From Tsuneonella sp. CC-YZS046 (GTDB lineage Bacteria; Pseudomonadota; Alphaproteobacteria; Sphingomonadales; Sphingomonadaceae), in assembly GCF_035581365.1 (NCBI RefSeq), contig NZ_CP141590.1, forward strand, positions 1,674,001-1,738,000: a DNA stretch of 64,000 bases, written 5' to 3'. Positions 8,807 through 17,283 of this stretch are shown in pieces. The notes beneath the pieces were generated by a model that saw nothing but the letters and a program-made list of their open reading frames with translations, was not told the DNA's origin and did no database searches. A program made the position numbers and the translations under genes. Every line of letters starts with the position of its first letter. The stretch's first letter is position 1.

Positions 8807-9478
8807 TCAGGCAACGCCCAATACCCGGTCGCCGACGAAGGGATTGCCCGCGCGTTCCTGCCCGAAAGTGCTGGTCGGCCCATGGCCGGGCACGAACAGC
8901 ACATCGTTGCCGAGCGGCCACAGCTTGCGCGTGATCGAATCGATCAGCGCCTGGTGATTGCTCATCGGAAAATCGGTCCGGCCGATCGACCCTTGGAACA
9001 GCACATCGCCCACGATGGCGAAATGCGACGGCGCGTGGTAGAATACGACATGCCCCGGCGTGTGGCCCGGGCAGTGGATCACATCCAGCTCCAGCTCGCC
9101 CACCGTCACCTTGTCGCCATCGTGCAGCCAGCGGTCCGGCTCGAAGCTTTCGCCATGCATGCCCCAGCGGCGGCCATCTTCCTCGAGGCGCGCAATCCAG
9201 AAGCGGTCCGCCTCTTCCGGCCCTTCTATCGGCAGGCCCAGTTCCCGGGCGAGGATGCCGGTCTGGCCGCAATGGTCCAGATGACCATGCGTGACCAGCA
9301 GCTTTTCCAGCGTCACGCCCGCCTTTTCCACCGCCTGCTTGAGCCGGTCGAGATCGCCGCCGGGATCGACCAGCGCCCCGCGCATGGTGCTGGTGCACCA
9401 GATCAGGGTGCAATTCTGCTGAAGCGGCGTGACGGGGACGATCGCGGCGCGCATCGGCGGTTCGGGCTTGTCGGACAT
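8807..9478 (-). CDS. metallo-beta-lactamase-fold hydrolase (glyoxalase II/YcbL-like)
   Basis: A 223-residue single-domain MBL-fold hydrolase. The metal ligands are in THGHLDHCG (HxHxDH), CPGHTPGH and the downstream GDVLFQGSIGRTD and PGHGPTSTFGQE segments, matching the glyoxalase II/YcbL subgroup. The GSIGRTDFP and GHGPTSTF motifs are typical of small bacterial type II glyoxalases, which have no C-terminal substrate domain. No signal peptide is seen, so it is cytoplasmic. It is last in the rpmF direction but starts 166 bp before that operon on the same strand, so it probably has its own promoter. The substrate is unproven. Confidence 0.88.
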   Translation of the reverse strand: MSDKPEPPMRAAIVPVTPLQQNCTLIWCTSTMRGALVDPGGDLDRLKQAVEKAGVTLEKLLVTHGHLDHCGQTGILARELGLPIEGPEEADRFWIARLEEDGRRWGMHGESFEPDRWLHDGDKVTVGELELDVIHCPGHTPGHVVFYHAPSHFAIVGDVLFQGSIGRTDFPMSNHQALIDSITRKLWPLGNDVLFVPGHGPTSTFGQERAGNPFVGDRVLGVA

Positions 9479-9524
9479 GCGCGAAATGTGGCGGTTCCGC
9501 CCGCCAATTGCAACGGCCGGAAGC

Positions 9525-10193
9525 TCAGAGCCGCCCGCTTTTCCAGACGACCCGGCCGATTATCTCGATTTCGTCGCGGGATACGGTCTGGGCCGGATAG
9601 GCGTCATTCGCGCTGACCAGGGTCAGTTCGCCCGGCCCGCCGAACTGCACCCGCTTCACCAGCAAGGCATCGCCCCATCGCAGCACATAAATGCCCTCGT
9701 GCGGCGGATTCGGGCGGCGGTCCACCAGGATCTCGTCGCCATCGCGCAGCAGCGGCTCCATGCTGTCGCCGCTCACCGCAATGGCCGAAAGCATGGCACC
9801 TTCCAGATTCTGCTCGTGCAGCCACTTGGTCGAAAAGCCGAATGCGCCGATCGTCTCCTCGCCATCGCCCAGCGCGCCCGGCCCGGCCGACGCGCTCAAG
9901 GCCAGGCGCGGTATCTCCACCCATTCCCGCCGGCGGCGCGCTTTCGCCTGGCCGGAGGAATTTTCCTCAGGAGCACCCAGCTCACTCTCATCGACCCCGA
10001 AGAATTGCGCGAGCGCGCGCCGGTCGTTCTCCTCGAGCTTGCGCGGGCTGCCCTTGCGGATGAATTGCTGCAGATAGCTAGGATTGCGTTCAATGAACCC
10101 GGAAAGCGCGGCCAAGCTCATCCCGCGCTCATTGGCGAGATCCAGCAAGCGCTGGCGAACGCCCCCCTCATCATGGTCAAAAGAGCCTGTCAT
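9525..10193 (-). CDS. LexA/CI-like repressor with S24 self-cleavage domain
   Basis: A 222-residue regulator. The N-terminal HTH is RGMSLAALSGFIERNPSYLQ at about residues 23-42. The C-terminal S24 peptidase domain has Ser144 in VSGDSMEP and Lys180 in LLVKRVQ, the Ser-Lys dyad of LexA, CI and UmuD. An Ala-Gly pair at residues 103-104 (SASAGPG) is placed like the self-cleavage site. This suggests a repressor inactivated by RecA-stimulated cleavage after DNA damage. I chose the start at 10193 because it has a TAGGAA upstream; 16 extra codons are open above it. It is divergent from the two small genes at 10283 and 10461. A prophage repressor is possible, but no phage genes surround it. Confidence 0.85.
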   Translation of the reverse strand: MTGSFDHDEGGVRQRLLDLANERGMSLAALSGFIERNPSYLQQFIRKGSPRKLEENDRRALAQFFGVDESELGAPEENSSGQAKARRRREWVEIPRLALSASAGPGALGDGEETIGAFGFSTKWLHEQNLEGAMLSAIAVSGDSMEPLLRDGDEILVDRRPNPPHEGIYVLRWGDALLVKRVQFGGPGELTLVSANDAYPAQTVSRDEIEIIGRVVWKSGRL

Positions 10194-10198
10194 AAAAA

Positions 10199-10240
10199 TA
10201 TTCCTACACGAAAGATTTTTCCTAGACAAGTAGGATTTCA
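10199..10240. promoter_or_regulatory. inverted repeats in divergent promoter, candidate operator
   Basis: TCCTA (10220-10224) and TAGGA (10231-10235) form a perfect inverted repeat with a 6 bp spacer, and a further TCCTAC at 10202-10207 pairs with GTAGGA at 10230-10235. The segment lies in the only gap between the LexA/CI-like repressor and the divergent small HTH gene and is AT-rich compared with its surroundings. It is a candidate binding site for the repressor, inferred from position and symmetry. Confidence 0.5.
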
Positions 10241-10282
10241 ACGACGAGGTATCGAATCACAGTCACTCATCGGGGAGATGCC

Positions 10283-10471
10283 ATGCTCATTCGCAAGATC
10301 GAGAAATTCCTGCGCCAGACGGGAATGCCGGCCACAAAATTCGGGCGACTCGCCACCCACGATCCCCGCTTCGTCGGAGATTTGCGCAATGGCCGGATGC
10401 CCCGCGATCACACCGAAAGACGGGTGGAACATTTCATGAACAACTATCAGGGAGCAAGCCATGCGGGCTGA
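10283..10471 (+). CDS. small HTH-like protein of unknown function
   Basis: A 62-residue protein, LIRKIEKFLRQTGMPATKFG in its first 21 residues, then RLATHDPRFVGDLRNGRMPR. The pattern of helices resembles a minimal lambda-repressor-like DNA-binding fold: a first helix, GMPATKFGRLA as helix-turn, and DPRFVGDLRNGR as recognition helix. GGGGAG lies six bases upstream of the ATG. It overlaps the next gene by 11 bp and is divergent from the S24 repressor. I recall similar short proteins in other sphingomonads but no known function. Confidence 0.72.
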   Translation: MLIRKIEKFLRQTGMPATKFGRLATHDPRFVGDLRNGRMPRDHTERRVEHFMNNYQGASHAG

Positions 10472-10820
10472 TCCGAACGACACGCCGCCCTATCCCCGCC
10501 GCTCCGCCCGCGCCCCGGCGCAACGCCTGCGCGAAGCCATCGCCGCGCTGGCCGGCCCGGCGGGCGAGATACTCGATCACGCCGAAAGCAGCTGGGCCAG
10601 CATCACCTTTTCCGGCACCCGCCACCGGCTGAACCTGCGCTTTTCCGGCATGGAGGGTATCGAGGCCGGTGAATCCTTCATCGAAGCGCTGCCCGAACAT
10701 GAATTCGCGATCCCGCGCCAGCTCGTGGCCGACGCCTCCATAGAAAGCGTGGAGCACAGGCTCCTGCCCCACCCCCGACTGGACGTGAGCGTGGAATTGC
10801 TGCTTCTCGAAGAGAATTGA
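10461..10820 (+). CDS. unknown protein co-transcribed with small HTH gene
   Basis: A 119-residue protein with no motif I can name. It starts with a Pro/Arg-rich tail, has a helical stretch (AQRLREAIAALAGPAGEILDH), then alternating hydrophobic strands (WASITFSGTRHRLNLRFSG, HPRLDVSVELLLLE) that suggest a compact alpha/beta fold. There is no signal peptide or membrane span. Its start overlaps the small HTH gene by 11 bp, so the two form a unit facing away from the S24 repressor. Its stop lies only 10 bp from the convergent cysS stop. Confidence 0.7.
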   Translation: MRADPNDTPPYPRRSARAPAQRLREAIAALAGPAGEILDHAESSWASITFSGTRHRLNLRFSGMEGIEAGESFIEALPEHEFAIPRQLVADASIESVEHRLLPHPRLDVSVELLLLEEN

Positions 10821-10830
10821 GGAATGCCGG

Positions 10831-12309
10831 CTATGCTTCCAGCTTCCACTCCCAGCCGAGCGGATCGCCGTCCATCACCTCCACTCCGCGCGCGGCAAGC
10901 TCGTCGCGGATCGCATCGGACGTCGCGAAATCCTTCCCGGCCCGGGCGGCCTTGCGCCGCTCCATCGCCACCTCGATTTCGGCTTCGGTTATGGTGGCTC
11001 CTTTCGGACGCAGGCGCAGCGCCTCACGCTCCGGCAGGGCCAGGCCGAGCGCGAACATCATCGCGCCGACCAGTGCCGATTTCTGCGCCGCGTCGACCTT
11101 CTTCGCCGCCAGCGCCTCTTCCAGCACAGTCAGCGCGACCGGCGTGTTGAGATCGTCCGCCAGGGCCGCGTCGAACTTCTCCAGCAGGGGCGCCATCTTG
11201 GGATGAGTCACCGCTTCGGCCGTCTCCGCCAGCGTTGCGCCGTCGCTCACGCCCTCAATCGCATTCCGCGCGGCCGCCAGCAGCCGCTTCAACCGGGTCA
11301 ACGCCGCGCCCAGCCCCTCCCACGAAAATTCCAGCTCGCTCCGGTAATGCGCCTGCAGGCACATCATGCGGTAGGCGAGCGGATGGTAGCCCTTGTCGAT
11401 CAGCAATTGCAGGCGAAGGAATTCGCCGGAGGATTTGCTCATCTTTCCAGAGCGTTCCACCAGGAAGTTGTTGTGCATCCAGATCCGCGCGCCGCTGTTG
11501 GCAGGCACATCGAGGCCATTGGTGCAGCAGAACGCCTGGTTCTGCGCGATCTCGTTGGGATGGTGGATCTCGCGGTGGTCGATCCCGCCGGTATGGATGT
11601 CGAAGGGGAAGCCCAGCACCTTTCCGGACATCACCGAGCATTCGAGATGCCAGCCCGGCGCGCCCCGGCCCCAGGGCGAATCCCATTCCATCTGCCGCGT
11701 CTCGCCCGGCGGGGTCTTGCGCCAGATCGCGAAATCGGCGGCATGGCGCTTGCCCTCGACCGGGTCGATCCGGCCCTCGCCCTCGTCATCCGTCGCCGCG
11801 CGGGCGAGCCGGCCATAATCCGCAACGGTGGAGACGTCGAAATAGAGGCCGCTTTCCAGCTCGTAGCAATGCCTGTCCGCAATGCTCTTCGCGAATTCGA
11901 TCATGGCGGGGACATAATCGGTCGCAATCGTCCATTGCGCGGGCTGGCGGATATTGAGCGCCGCGATGTCGGCCCAATAGGCTTCGGTATAATGCCGGGC
12001 GATGTCCCAGATGGATTGCGCCCTTTCCGCCGCCGCCTTCTCCAGCTTGTCCTCGCCCGCGTCGGCGTCATCGGTCAGGTGCCCGACATCGGTGATGTTG
12101 ATGACATGGGTGAGCGTGTAGCCCTTCCATGTCAGCGTGCGGCCGAGAATGTCGGCAAAGACATAGGCCCGCATATTGCCGATATGCGGATAATTATAGA
12201 CCGTCGGCCCGCAGCTGTAGACCCGCGCCTCGCCGGGATGGACGGGCTGGAACCGCTCGGGCTGGCGGGTCAGGCTGTTGAACAGGGTGAGCGGTGCGGC
12301 ATCGGTCAT
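10831..12309 (-). CDS. cysS: cysteinyl-tRNA synthetase
   Basis: A 492-residue class I aminoacyl-tRNA synthetase charging tRNA-Cys. The HIGH motif appears as PHIGN near residue 43, and KMSKS is present (SGKMSKSSGEFL, near residue 287). Zinc ligands are supplied by SCGPTVYNY, HLECSVMSG and IHHPNEIAQ, as in CysRS. Length and C-terminal helical domain are normal. A frame open 12 codons further upstream was rejected because the family N terminus begins at 12309 (TDAAPLTLFNSLTRQ). Confidence 0.97.
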   Translation of the reverse strand: MTDAAPLTLFNSLTRQPERFQPVHPGEARVYSCGPTVYNYPHIGNMRAYVFADILGRTLTWKGYTLTHVINITDVGHLTDDADAGEDKLEKAAAERAQSIWDIARHYTEAYWADIAALNIRQPAQWTIATDYVPAMIEFAKSIADRHCYELESGLYFDVSTVADYGRLARAATDDEGEGRIDPVEGKRHAADFAIWRKTPPGETRQMEWDSPWGRGAPGWHLECSVMSGKVLGFPFDIHTGGIDHREIHHPNEIAQNQAFCCTNGLDVPANSGARIWMHNNFLVERSGKMSKSSGEFLRLQLLIDKGYHPLAYRMMCLQAHYRSELEFSWEGLGAALTRLKRLLAAARNAIEGVSDGATLAETAEAVTHPKMAPLLEKFDAALADDLNTPVALTVLEEALAAKKVDAAQKSALVGAMMFALGLALPEREALRLRPKGATITEAEIEVAMERRKAARAGKDFATSDAIRDELAARGVEVMDGDPLGWEWKLEA

Positions 12310-12341
12310 GACGGGGGGCCTTACGCGCGCGGCAGGCGCGG

Positions 12342-13250
12342 TCAAGTCGCGAGCGAAACCAGCAGCATCGCCACGCCCGCCATCACCACGATCATTCCCA
12401 GCAATTCATGCCCGGCCATCGCCCTGCCGGAAAGCCGCCCGGAAATGGCCGCCGCCAGCGGCATCTCGATCAGCCCCAGGGTGCGGACATTGGCGGCGGG
12501 CGTCAGCGAAAAGGCGGTGAACCAGCACACGCTCGCCACCGCGCCGAGAAAGCCCGCGCCGATGCTGTGCCGCCATTCCCGCAGGGAAGCGACGAACACC
12601 GCGCGGTCGCGCGCCGCCAGCCACAGGCCGAGCAGCGCGCTCTGGATCGCGAGCGAAACCGCGACCATCGTCATCGCCCGAATGAAGAAGCTGCCTTCGT
12701 CCAGCGCCCCGATCGCCCCGCGAAAGGAAATGGCGGAGAGGCCGAACAGCGCCCCGGCGCTGACCCCGGCCGCGATCATCGGCCCTTCGCTGAACAGGGC
12801 GCGGAACTGCGACGGCTTGACCGAAGCGAGCAGCACGCCCCCGGTCACGACCGTGACCGCCAGCCAGGCCAGCAGCGGCAGGCGATCGCCCAGCAATATC
12901 ACGCCAAGCAGCGCGACGATCACCGGCTCCGTCTTGATATAGGCATAGGCCACCCCGAAGGCGCGGCGATGCATCACCAGCAGCATCAGCGCGGTCGCAC
13001 CGATCTGGCTGACGGCGCCGAGCGTCACCCAGCCGAGCGATACCGGGCCGATCGCAGGCAGGGCGGAGCCGCTCGCCCAGAGCGCCATGCCGAGGAACAG
13101 CACCGCGAAGGGCAAGCCGAACACGAAGCGCACCTGCGTCGCGCCCAGGGTACCGATCCTGCCGGTGAGCGAAGCCTGCGCCCCGTTGCGCACGACCTGC
13201 GCCGCCGCCCCGGCAATGGTGATCGGAATCCAGAGCGGGATGAAGCTCAT
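12342..13250 (-). CDS. DMT-superfamily (EamA-type) membrane transporter
   Basis: A 302-residue integral membrane protein with about ten hydrophobic segments and two EamA-like halves. The first half ends around VIVALLGVILLGDRLPLLAW and the second around GMIVVMAGVAMLLVSLAT. Such proteins move amino acids, nucleosides or other small metabolites across the inner membrane, but the substrate cannot be read from sequence. It follows the nitroreductase gene after 18 bp and precedes cysS by 32 bp, so it may be in a run with both. It is one of three DMT transporters in the window. Confidence 0.82.
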   Translation of the reverse strand: MSFIPLWIPITIAGAAAQVVRNGAQASLTGRIGTLGATQVRFVFGLPFAVLFLGMALWASGSALPAIGPVSLGWVTLGAVSQIGATALMLLVMHRRAFGVAYAYIKTEPVIVALLGVILLGDRLPLLAWLAVTVVTGGVLLASVKPSQFRALFSEGPMIAAGVSAGALFGLSAISFRGAIGALDEGSFFIRAMTMVAVSLAIQSALLGLWLAARDRAVFVASLREWRHSIGAGFLGAVASVCWFTAFSLTPAANVRTLGLIEMPLAAAISGRLSGRAMAGHELLGMIVVMAGVAMLLVSLAT

Positions 13251-13268
13251 GCGCTCCAGATCCCGACC

Positions 13269-13940
13269 CTAGAAACCTTCGAAGCGGATCGCTTCCTCCA
13301 GCGGCGCGCGGGCCACGTCGAACAGGTTCACCGCCGCATCGGGATCGCGATAGCCGATCGCCAGGCCGCAGAAGAACAGATGATCGTCCGGCAGGCCGAC
13401 CACCTCGCGGATGCGGCTGTGATAGACCGACCATGCCTCCTGCGCGCAGGAATCCAGCCCCTGCTCGCGCAGCAGCAGCATCACTGTCTGCAGCCACATG
13501 CCGATATCGGACCATTGCGGCGGCCCCATGTAGCGCGGCATGTGGACCAGCATCAGCACCGGCGCATCGAAGGCGCGGAAATTGGCGACGAACTGCGCCA
13601 GCCTGCCGCGCTTGTCCTCGCGCGCGATGCCCATCGCCCCATACATCGCCTCGCCCACCGCGACGCGGCGCGCCTCGTAGGGATCGGCCAGCGCTTCCGG
13701 ATAGATCACATAGTCCTGCTCCCAGGCGGAGCGGCCTTCGGGCAGCACGGCGGCGATATGCGCCTTCAACCGCTCTAGCGGCTCGCCCGACAGGATCACC
13801 CCATGCCAGGGCTGGAGATTGCCGCCGGACGCCGCGCGCTGCGCCTTTTCCAGCACCTCGCGCAGGACCCGGGCCTCGACCGGCTTGTCGAGGAAGGCGC
13901 GGATCGAACGGCGGCTGGCGACAGCTTCGGAGACATTCAT
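13269..13940 (-). CDS. nitroreductase-family oxidoreductase
   Basis: A 223-residue FMN-dependent nitroreductase-like protein. SRRSIRAFLDKPVEARVLRE near the N terminus is the FMN-binding start of the family, ASGGNLQPWH supplies further FMN contacts, and FFCGLAIGYRDPDAAVN is the typical C-terminal region. These enzymes reduce nitro groups or quinones with NAD(P)H. It starts one base after the cobT stop, which raises the idea of BluB (lower-ligand synthesis), but the N-terminal motif is that of ordinary nitroreductases. An upstream start within cobT was rejected. Confidence 0.87.
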   Translation of the reverse strand: MNVSEAVASRRSIRAFLDKPVEARVLREVLEKAQRAASGGNLQPWHGVILSGEPLERLKAHIAAVLPEGRSAWEQDYVIYPEALADPYEARRVAVGEAMYGAMGIAREDKRGRLAQFVANFRAFDAPVLMLVHMPRYMGPPQWSDIGMWLQTVMLLLREQGLDSCAQEAWSVYHSRIREVVGLPDDHLFFCGLAIGYRDPDAAVNLFDVARAPLEEAIRFEGF

Positions 13941-13941
13941 C

Positions 13942-15759
13942 TCATTCCACCTCGAACAGATCGGCAAGCTGCTCGATGATGGTGCCGCCCAGCTGCTCCA
14001 CATCCATGATGGTGACCGCCCGCTTGTAATAGCGCGTCACATCGTGCCCGATGCCGATGGCGACAAGCTGGATCGGGCTCATCTTCTCGATCCAGCCGAT
14101 CACTTTCCGCAGATGCGTCTCCAGATAGCCCGCGCTGTTCACGCTCAGGGTCGAATCGTCGACCGGCGCGCCATCGGAAATGACCATCAGGATGCGGCGG
14201 TCCTCGGGCCGGGCGAGCAGGCGGCCATGCGCCCACAACAGCGCCTCGCCGTCGATATTCTCCTTGAGCAGCCCCTCGCGCATCATCAGGCCGAGATTGC
14301 GCCGCGCCCGCCGCCACGGCTCGTCCGCCTGCTTGTAGACGATATGGCGCAGGTCGTTGAGGCGGCCCGGGCTGGCGGGCTTGCCCTCGGCCAGCCAGGC
14401 CTCGCGGCTCTGCCCGCCTTTCCAGGCCCGGGTGGTGAAGCCGAGGATCTCGACCTTGACCCCGCAGCGCTCCAGCGTGCGCGCCATGATGTCGGCGCTG
14501 ATCGCCGCGATGGAAATCGGCCGCCCGCGCATCGAGCCGGAATTGTCGATCAGCAGGGTGACGATGGTATCCTTGAACTCGACGTCGCGCTCGATCTTGT
14601 AGGACAGCGAATGGCCCGGGGAAATGACCACGCGCGCCAGCCGGGCGGCGTCCAGCAGGCCTTCTTCCTGGTCGAAGTCCCAGCTCCGGTTCTGCTGCGC
14701 CATCAGCCGCCGCTGCAGCCGGTTGGCGAGCCGGGTGACGACGCCCTGCAGGCCGGTAAGCTGGCTGTCGAGATAGGCCCGCAGGCGGGTAAGCTCCTCC
14801 TCGTCGCACAGCTCGCCCGCGCTGACGATCTCGTCGAAGCGCGAGGTATAGACCTTGTATTCGAAATCGTCCGGCAGCTCGGTCCACGGGCGGTTCGGGC
14901 GGACGGGCAGCATCCCCTCCTCGCCCTCGTCGCCGGCCTCGGCCTCGCCCATCTCGTCGATGTCGCCCGGCTCGGTGTCGGTCTCGCCGTCCTGATCGCC
15001 GTCGCCCGTCTCGCCCGCGATTTCGCTGGGCGTATCCTGATCGGGGCCGTCCTGCTCCTGATCCTCGTCCTGCTCGCCGTCGTCCTCGCCTTCCTCGTCG
15101 TCCTCCTCGTTCTCCTCCGGCGTGACTTCGTCCGGCTCCACCAGCTGCAGGTGGCGCAGCAGGTCGAGCGACAGGTTCTGGAACGCGGCCTGGTCGTCGA
15201 TCAGCCCGGCCAGCGCATCGAGATCGGCCCCCGCCTTCCCCTCGATCCAGTTGCGCACCATGTCCACCCCGGCCCGGGCCGCGTCTGGCACCGCTTCGCC
15301 GGTCAGCCGTTCGCGCAGCAGCAGGGACAGCGCGGCCTCCACCGGCACATCCTCGGCGCGGGTGGCGCGCGTGATCGGATCGGAAGCGAGCCGCAGGGCA
15401 TGAGCCGCGCCGATATTGCCCCTGATCCCGACATAGTCGCGCGATCCCAGCGCTTCGTAGCGCACCGTCTCGATCGCATCGAAACAGGCGCGGGCGGACG
15501 CCTCGAACGGAGCGCCGCGCGCGTGAAGCGAGGCATCGTGATGGCGTAGCTTCAGTGCGAAGCTGTCGGCGACACCGCGCGCCTCCAGCGCGCGCTGCCG
15601 CGAAAGATCGCGCCCCGGCATCGGCACCCGCAGCGTCTTGCCCGCTTCCGCCGGGGCATCGGCGGTCCACGAAAGCTCCAGCTCCGGCTCGTGGGCAAGC
15701 GCCCGCGACGCGCCGGTCAGCGCGGATTTAAACCTGTCGAGAGGAGTTTCTTCCGCCAA
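13942..15759 (-). CDS. cobT: cobaltochelatase subunit CobT
   Basis: A 605-residue CobT, part of the CobNST complex that inserts cobalt into hydrogenobyrinic acid a,c-diamide in aerobic cobalamin synthesis. A long Asp/Glu-rich linker spans about residues 205-290, and a C-terminal VWA domain has the MIDAS motif DNSGSM near residues 404-409. CobT works with the AAA+ subunit CobS; neither CobS nor CobN is in the window, so the partner genes must lie elsewhere. The aldolase gene upstream ends 18 bp away and is probably unrelated. Confidence 0.94.
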   Translation of the reverse strand: MAEETPLDRFKSALTGASRALAHEPELELSWTADAPAEAGKTLRVPMPGRDLSRQRALEARGVADSFALKLRHHDASLHARGAPFEASARACFDAIETVRYEALGSRDYVGIRGNIGAAHALRLASDPITRATRAEDVPVEAALSLLLRERLTGEAVPDAARAGVDMVRNWIEGKAGADLDALAGLIDDQAAFQNLSLDLLRHLQLVEPDEVTPEENEEDDEEGEDDGEQDEDQEQDGPDQDTPSEIAGETGDGDQDGETDTEPGDIDEMGEAEAGDEGEEGMLPVRPNRPWTELPDDFEYKVYTSRFDEIVSAGELCDEEELTRLRAYLDSQLTGLQGVVTRLANRLQRRLMAQQNRSWDFDQEEGLLDAARLARVVISPGHSLSYKIERDVEFKDTIVTLLIDNSGSMRGRPISIAAISADIMARTLERCGVKVEILGFTTRAWKGGQSREAWLAEGKPASPGRLNDLRHIVYKQADEPWRRARRNLGLMMREGLLKENIDGEALLWAHGRLLARPEDRRILMVISDGAPVDDSTLSVNSAGYLETHLRKVIGWIEKMSPIQLVAIGIGHDVTRYYKRAVTIMDVEQLGGTIIEQLADLFEVE

Positions 15760-15777
15760 GATACCTCAGCCCACAGC

Positions 15778-16434
15778 CTAGCGCAGGATGGTCTGCCCGG
15801 TCTTCGCCCAATCGGCCAGGAAGCCCTCGATGCCCTTGTCGGTGAGGACATGCTTGAACAACCCGCGGATCACCGCGGGCGGCATGGTCGCCACGTCCGC
15901 GCCGATCCGCGCGCTTTCCAGCACATGGACCGGATGGCGGATGGAAGCGGCCAGAATCTCGGTTTCAAAGGCGTAATTGTCGTAGATCAGGCGAATGTCC
16001 TCGATCAGTTCCATCCCGTCGAAGCCATTGTCGTCATGCCGGCCGATGAACGGCGAGATGAATGTCGCCCCCGCCTTCGCGGCGAGCAGCGCCTGATTGG
16101 CGGAAAAGCACAGGGTGACGTTCACCATCGTGCCGTCCGAGGTCAGCTTCTTGCAGGTCTTCAACCCGTCGATCGTCAGCGGCACCTTGATGCACACATT
16201 GTCCGCGATCTTCCGCAGGACGTCGGCTTCCTTCATCATGGTGTCGTGATCCAGCGCCACCACTTCCGCGCTGACCGGGCCGTCCACCAGCGCGCAGATC
16301 TCCTTCGTCACCTCCATGAAATCCTTGCCGGACTTGGCGATCAGGCTGGGATTGGTGGTGACGCCGTCGAGCAGGCCGGTGGCAGCCAGGTCCTCGATCT
16401 CGGCGGTGTCTGCTGTATCGACGAAGAATTTCAT
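15778..16434 (-). CDS. transaldolase / fructose-6-phosphate aldolase-like protein
   Basis: A 218-residue short transaldolase of the TalC/Fsa group. It begins [13 protein letters not shown], contains [11 protein letters not shown] and the Schiff-base lysine K83 in CIKVPLT, and ends with the typical FLADWAKTG. Full-length transaldolases are over 300 residues; this length is that of the compact decameric class. It catalyses either dihydroxyacetone transfer in the pentose phosphate pathway or cleavage of fructose 6-phosphate, which sequence alone does not decide. It lies near priA, as in many alphaproteobacteria. Confidence 0.93.
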   Translation of the reverse strand: MKFFVDTADTAEIEDLAATGLLDGVTTNPSLIAKSGKDFMEVTKEICALVDGPVSAEVVALDHDTMMKEADVLRKIADNVCIKVPLTIDGLKTCKKLTSDGTMVNVTLCFSANQALLAAKAGATFISPFIGRHDDNGFDGMELIEDIRLIYDNYAFETEILAASIRHPVHVLESARIGADVATMPPAVIRGLFKHVLTDKGIEGFLADWAKTGQTILR

Positions 16435-16542
16435 GAGTGCGGCTCCGACGCGCGAATAGGGGATTCGGGTTTGCTATATGCGCGCGTGGGCCGCTTCACC
16501 ACCCCCGTCGCCAAGTTGGCCCCATCGCCAGGCCGGGTCGGG

Positions 16543-17223
16543 TCACAGCACGCCGAAAACGCCCATCAGCAACGGGTCCTTCGTCCTGGACGGATCGGCC
16601 CGGATCGCGCTCTCTTCCTGCGCGACCGCTTTCCAGATGGCGTTATCGACATCGCCGGCCAGATCCCGCGCCACGCCCGACGCATCGATGCCGGTCAGCG
16701 CGGAAATCACCTGGCCCACCAGCGGATCGTTGGAAAGGCGGATCGCGTCGCCCAGCGCAGGCACCATCACTTCGACCAGGCTGCCGGCCATCGCCCCGCG
16801 CAGGAAATCGGTCGCCGCGGTCGGCCCGCCCTTCACCAGCGCCACGGCATTCTCGATGCCGATGGTGCGGACGGTGTCGGCCACCACCGGCGCGGCCCGC
16901 CTCGCCCCGTCTTCCGCCATGTGGTTGAATTCCTTCTGCAGGCGATTCTTGAACACCGCCGAGGTCAGGATGTTCTGCACCGTATTGCCGCGCGAACCCA
17001 GCACATCGGGAAGGTCCAGCCTGACCAGCGTATTGTCGTAGAACCCGCCCTCCGTGGTGAGGCCGGCAAAGGCGTTCTGGGTGGACAGGGCCAGCAGCCG
17101 CCTGATCGCTTCCGTGAAGCTCAAGGCGCCGGTGCTGGCGCAGCCCGGCAAGGCCAGCAGCGCACTGGCCGAAAGCCCGGCCAGGAAGCCGCGACGGCCG
17201 ATTGCCAGAGGGATTGTCCGCAT
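16543..17223 (-). CDS. DUF4197 family lipoprotein
   Basis: A 226-residue exported protein. The N terminus has a twin-arginine-like GRRGFLAGLSASALLALPGC, combining RR, a hydrophobic core and a lipobox cysteine, so it is probably a lipoprotein, possibly exported by Tat. The mature part contains SFTEAIRRLLALSTQNAF and the IWKAVAQEESAIRADP region seen in DUF4197 proteins, whose function is unknown. The start at 17223 was preferred over one five codons upstream because it leaves a compact signal peptide. It is divergent from priA with about 60 bp between the starts. Confidence 0.8.
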   Translation of the reverse strand: MRTIPLAIGRRGFLAGLSASALLALPGCASTGALSFTEAIRRLLALSTQNAFAGLTTEGGFYDNTLVRLDLPDVLGSRGNTVQNILTSAVFKNRLQKEFNHMAEDGARRAAPVVADTVRTIGIENAVALVKGGPTAATDFLRGAMAGSLVEVMVPALGDAIRLSNDPLVGQVISALTGIDASGVARDLAGDVDNAIWKAVAQEESAIRADPSRTKDPLLMGVFGVL

Positions 17224-17283
17224 ATTCTCTCTCCTCATCCTTGCCGCATGGCCGGCGAGCCGCCCATATAGGCACCACCCATC

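Noticed and set aside
9525-10820. Prophage remnant
   Set aside because: Only repressor-like and small unknown genes are present; there are no integrase, structural or lysis genes or att-like repeats nearby.
13269-13940. BluB (lower-ligand synthase) as identity of the nitroreductase beside cobT
   Set aside because: The N-terminal motif is that of ordinary nitroreductases; closeness to cobT alone is not enough.
13937-15670. 577-codon open frame overlapping cobT on the same strand
   Set aside because: Shifted-frame shadow of cobT, full of Arg/Gly/Ala; the cobT frame has the VWA MIDAS motif.
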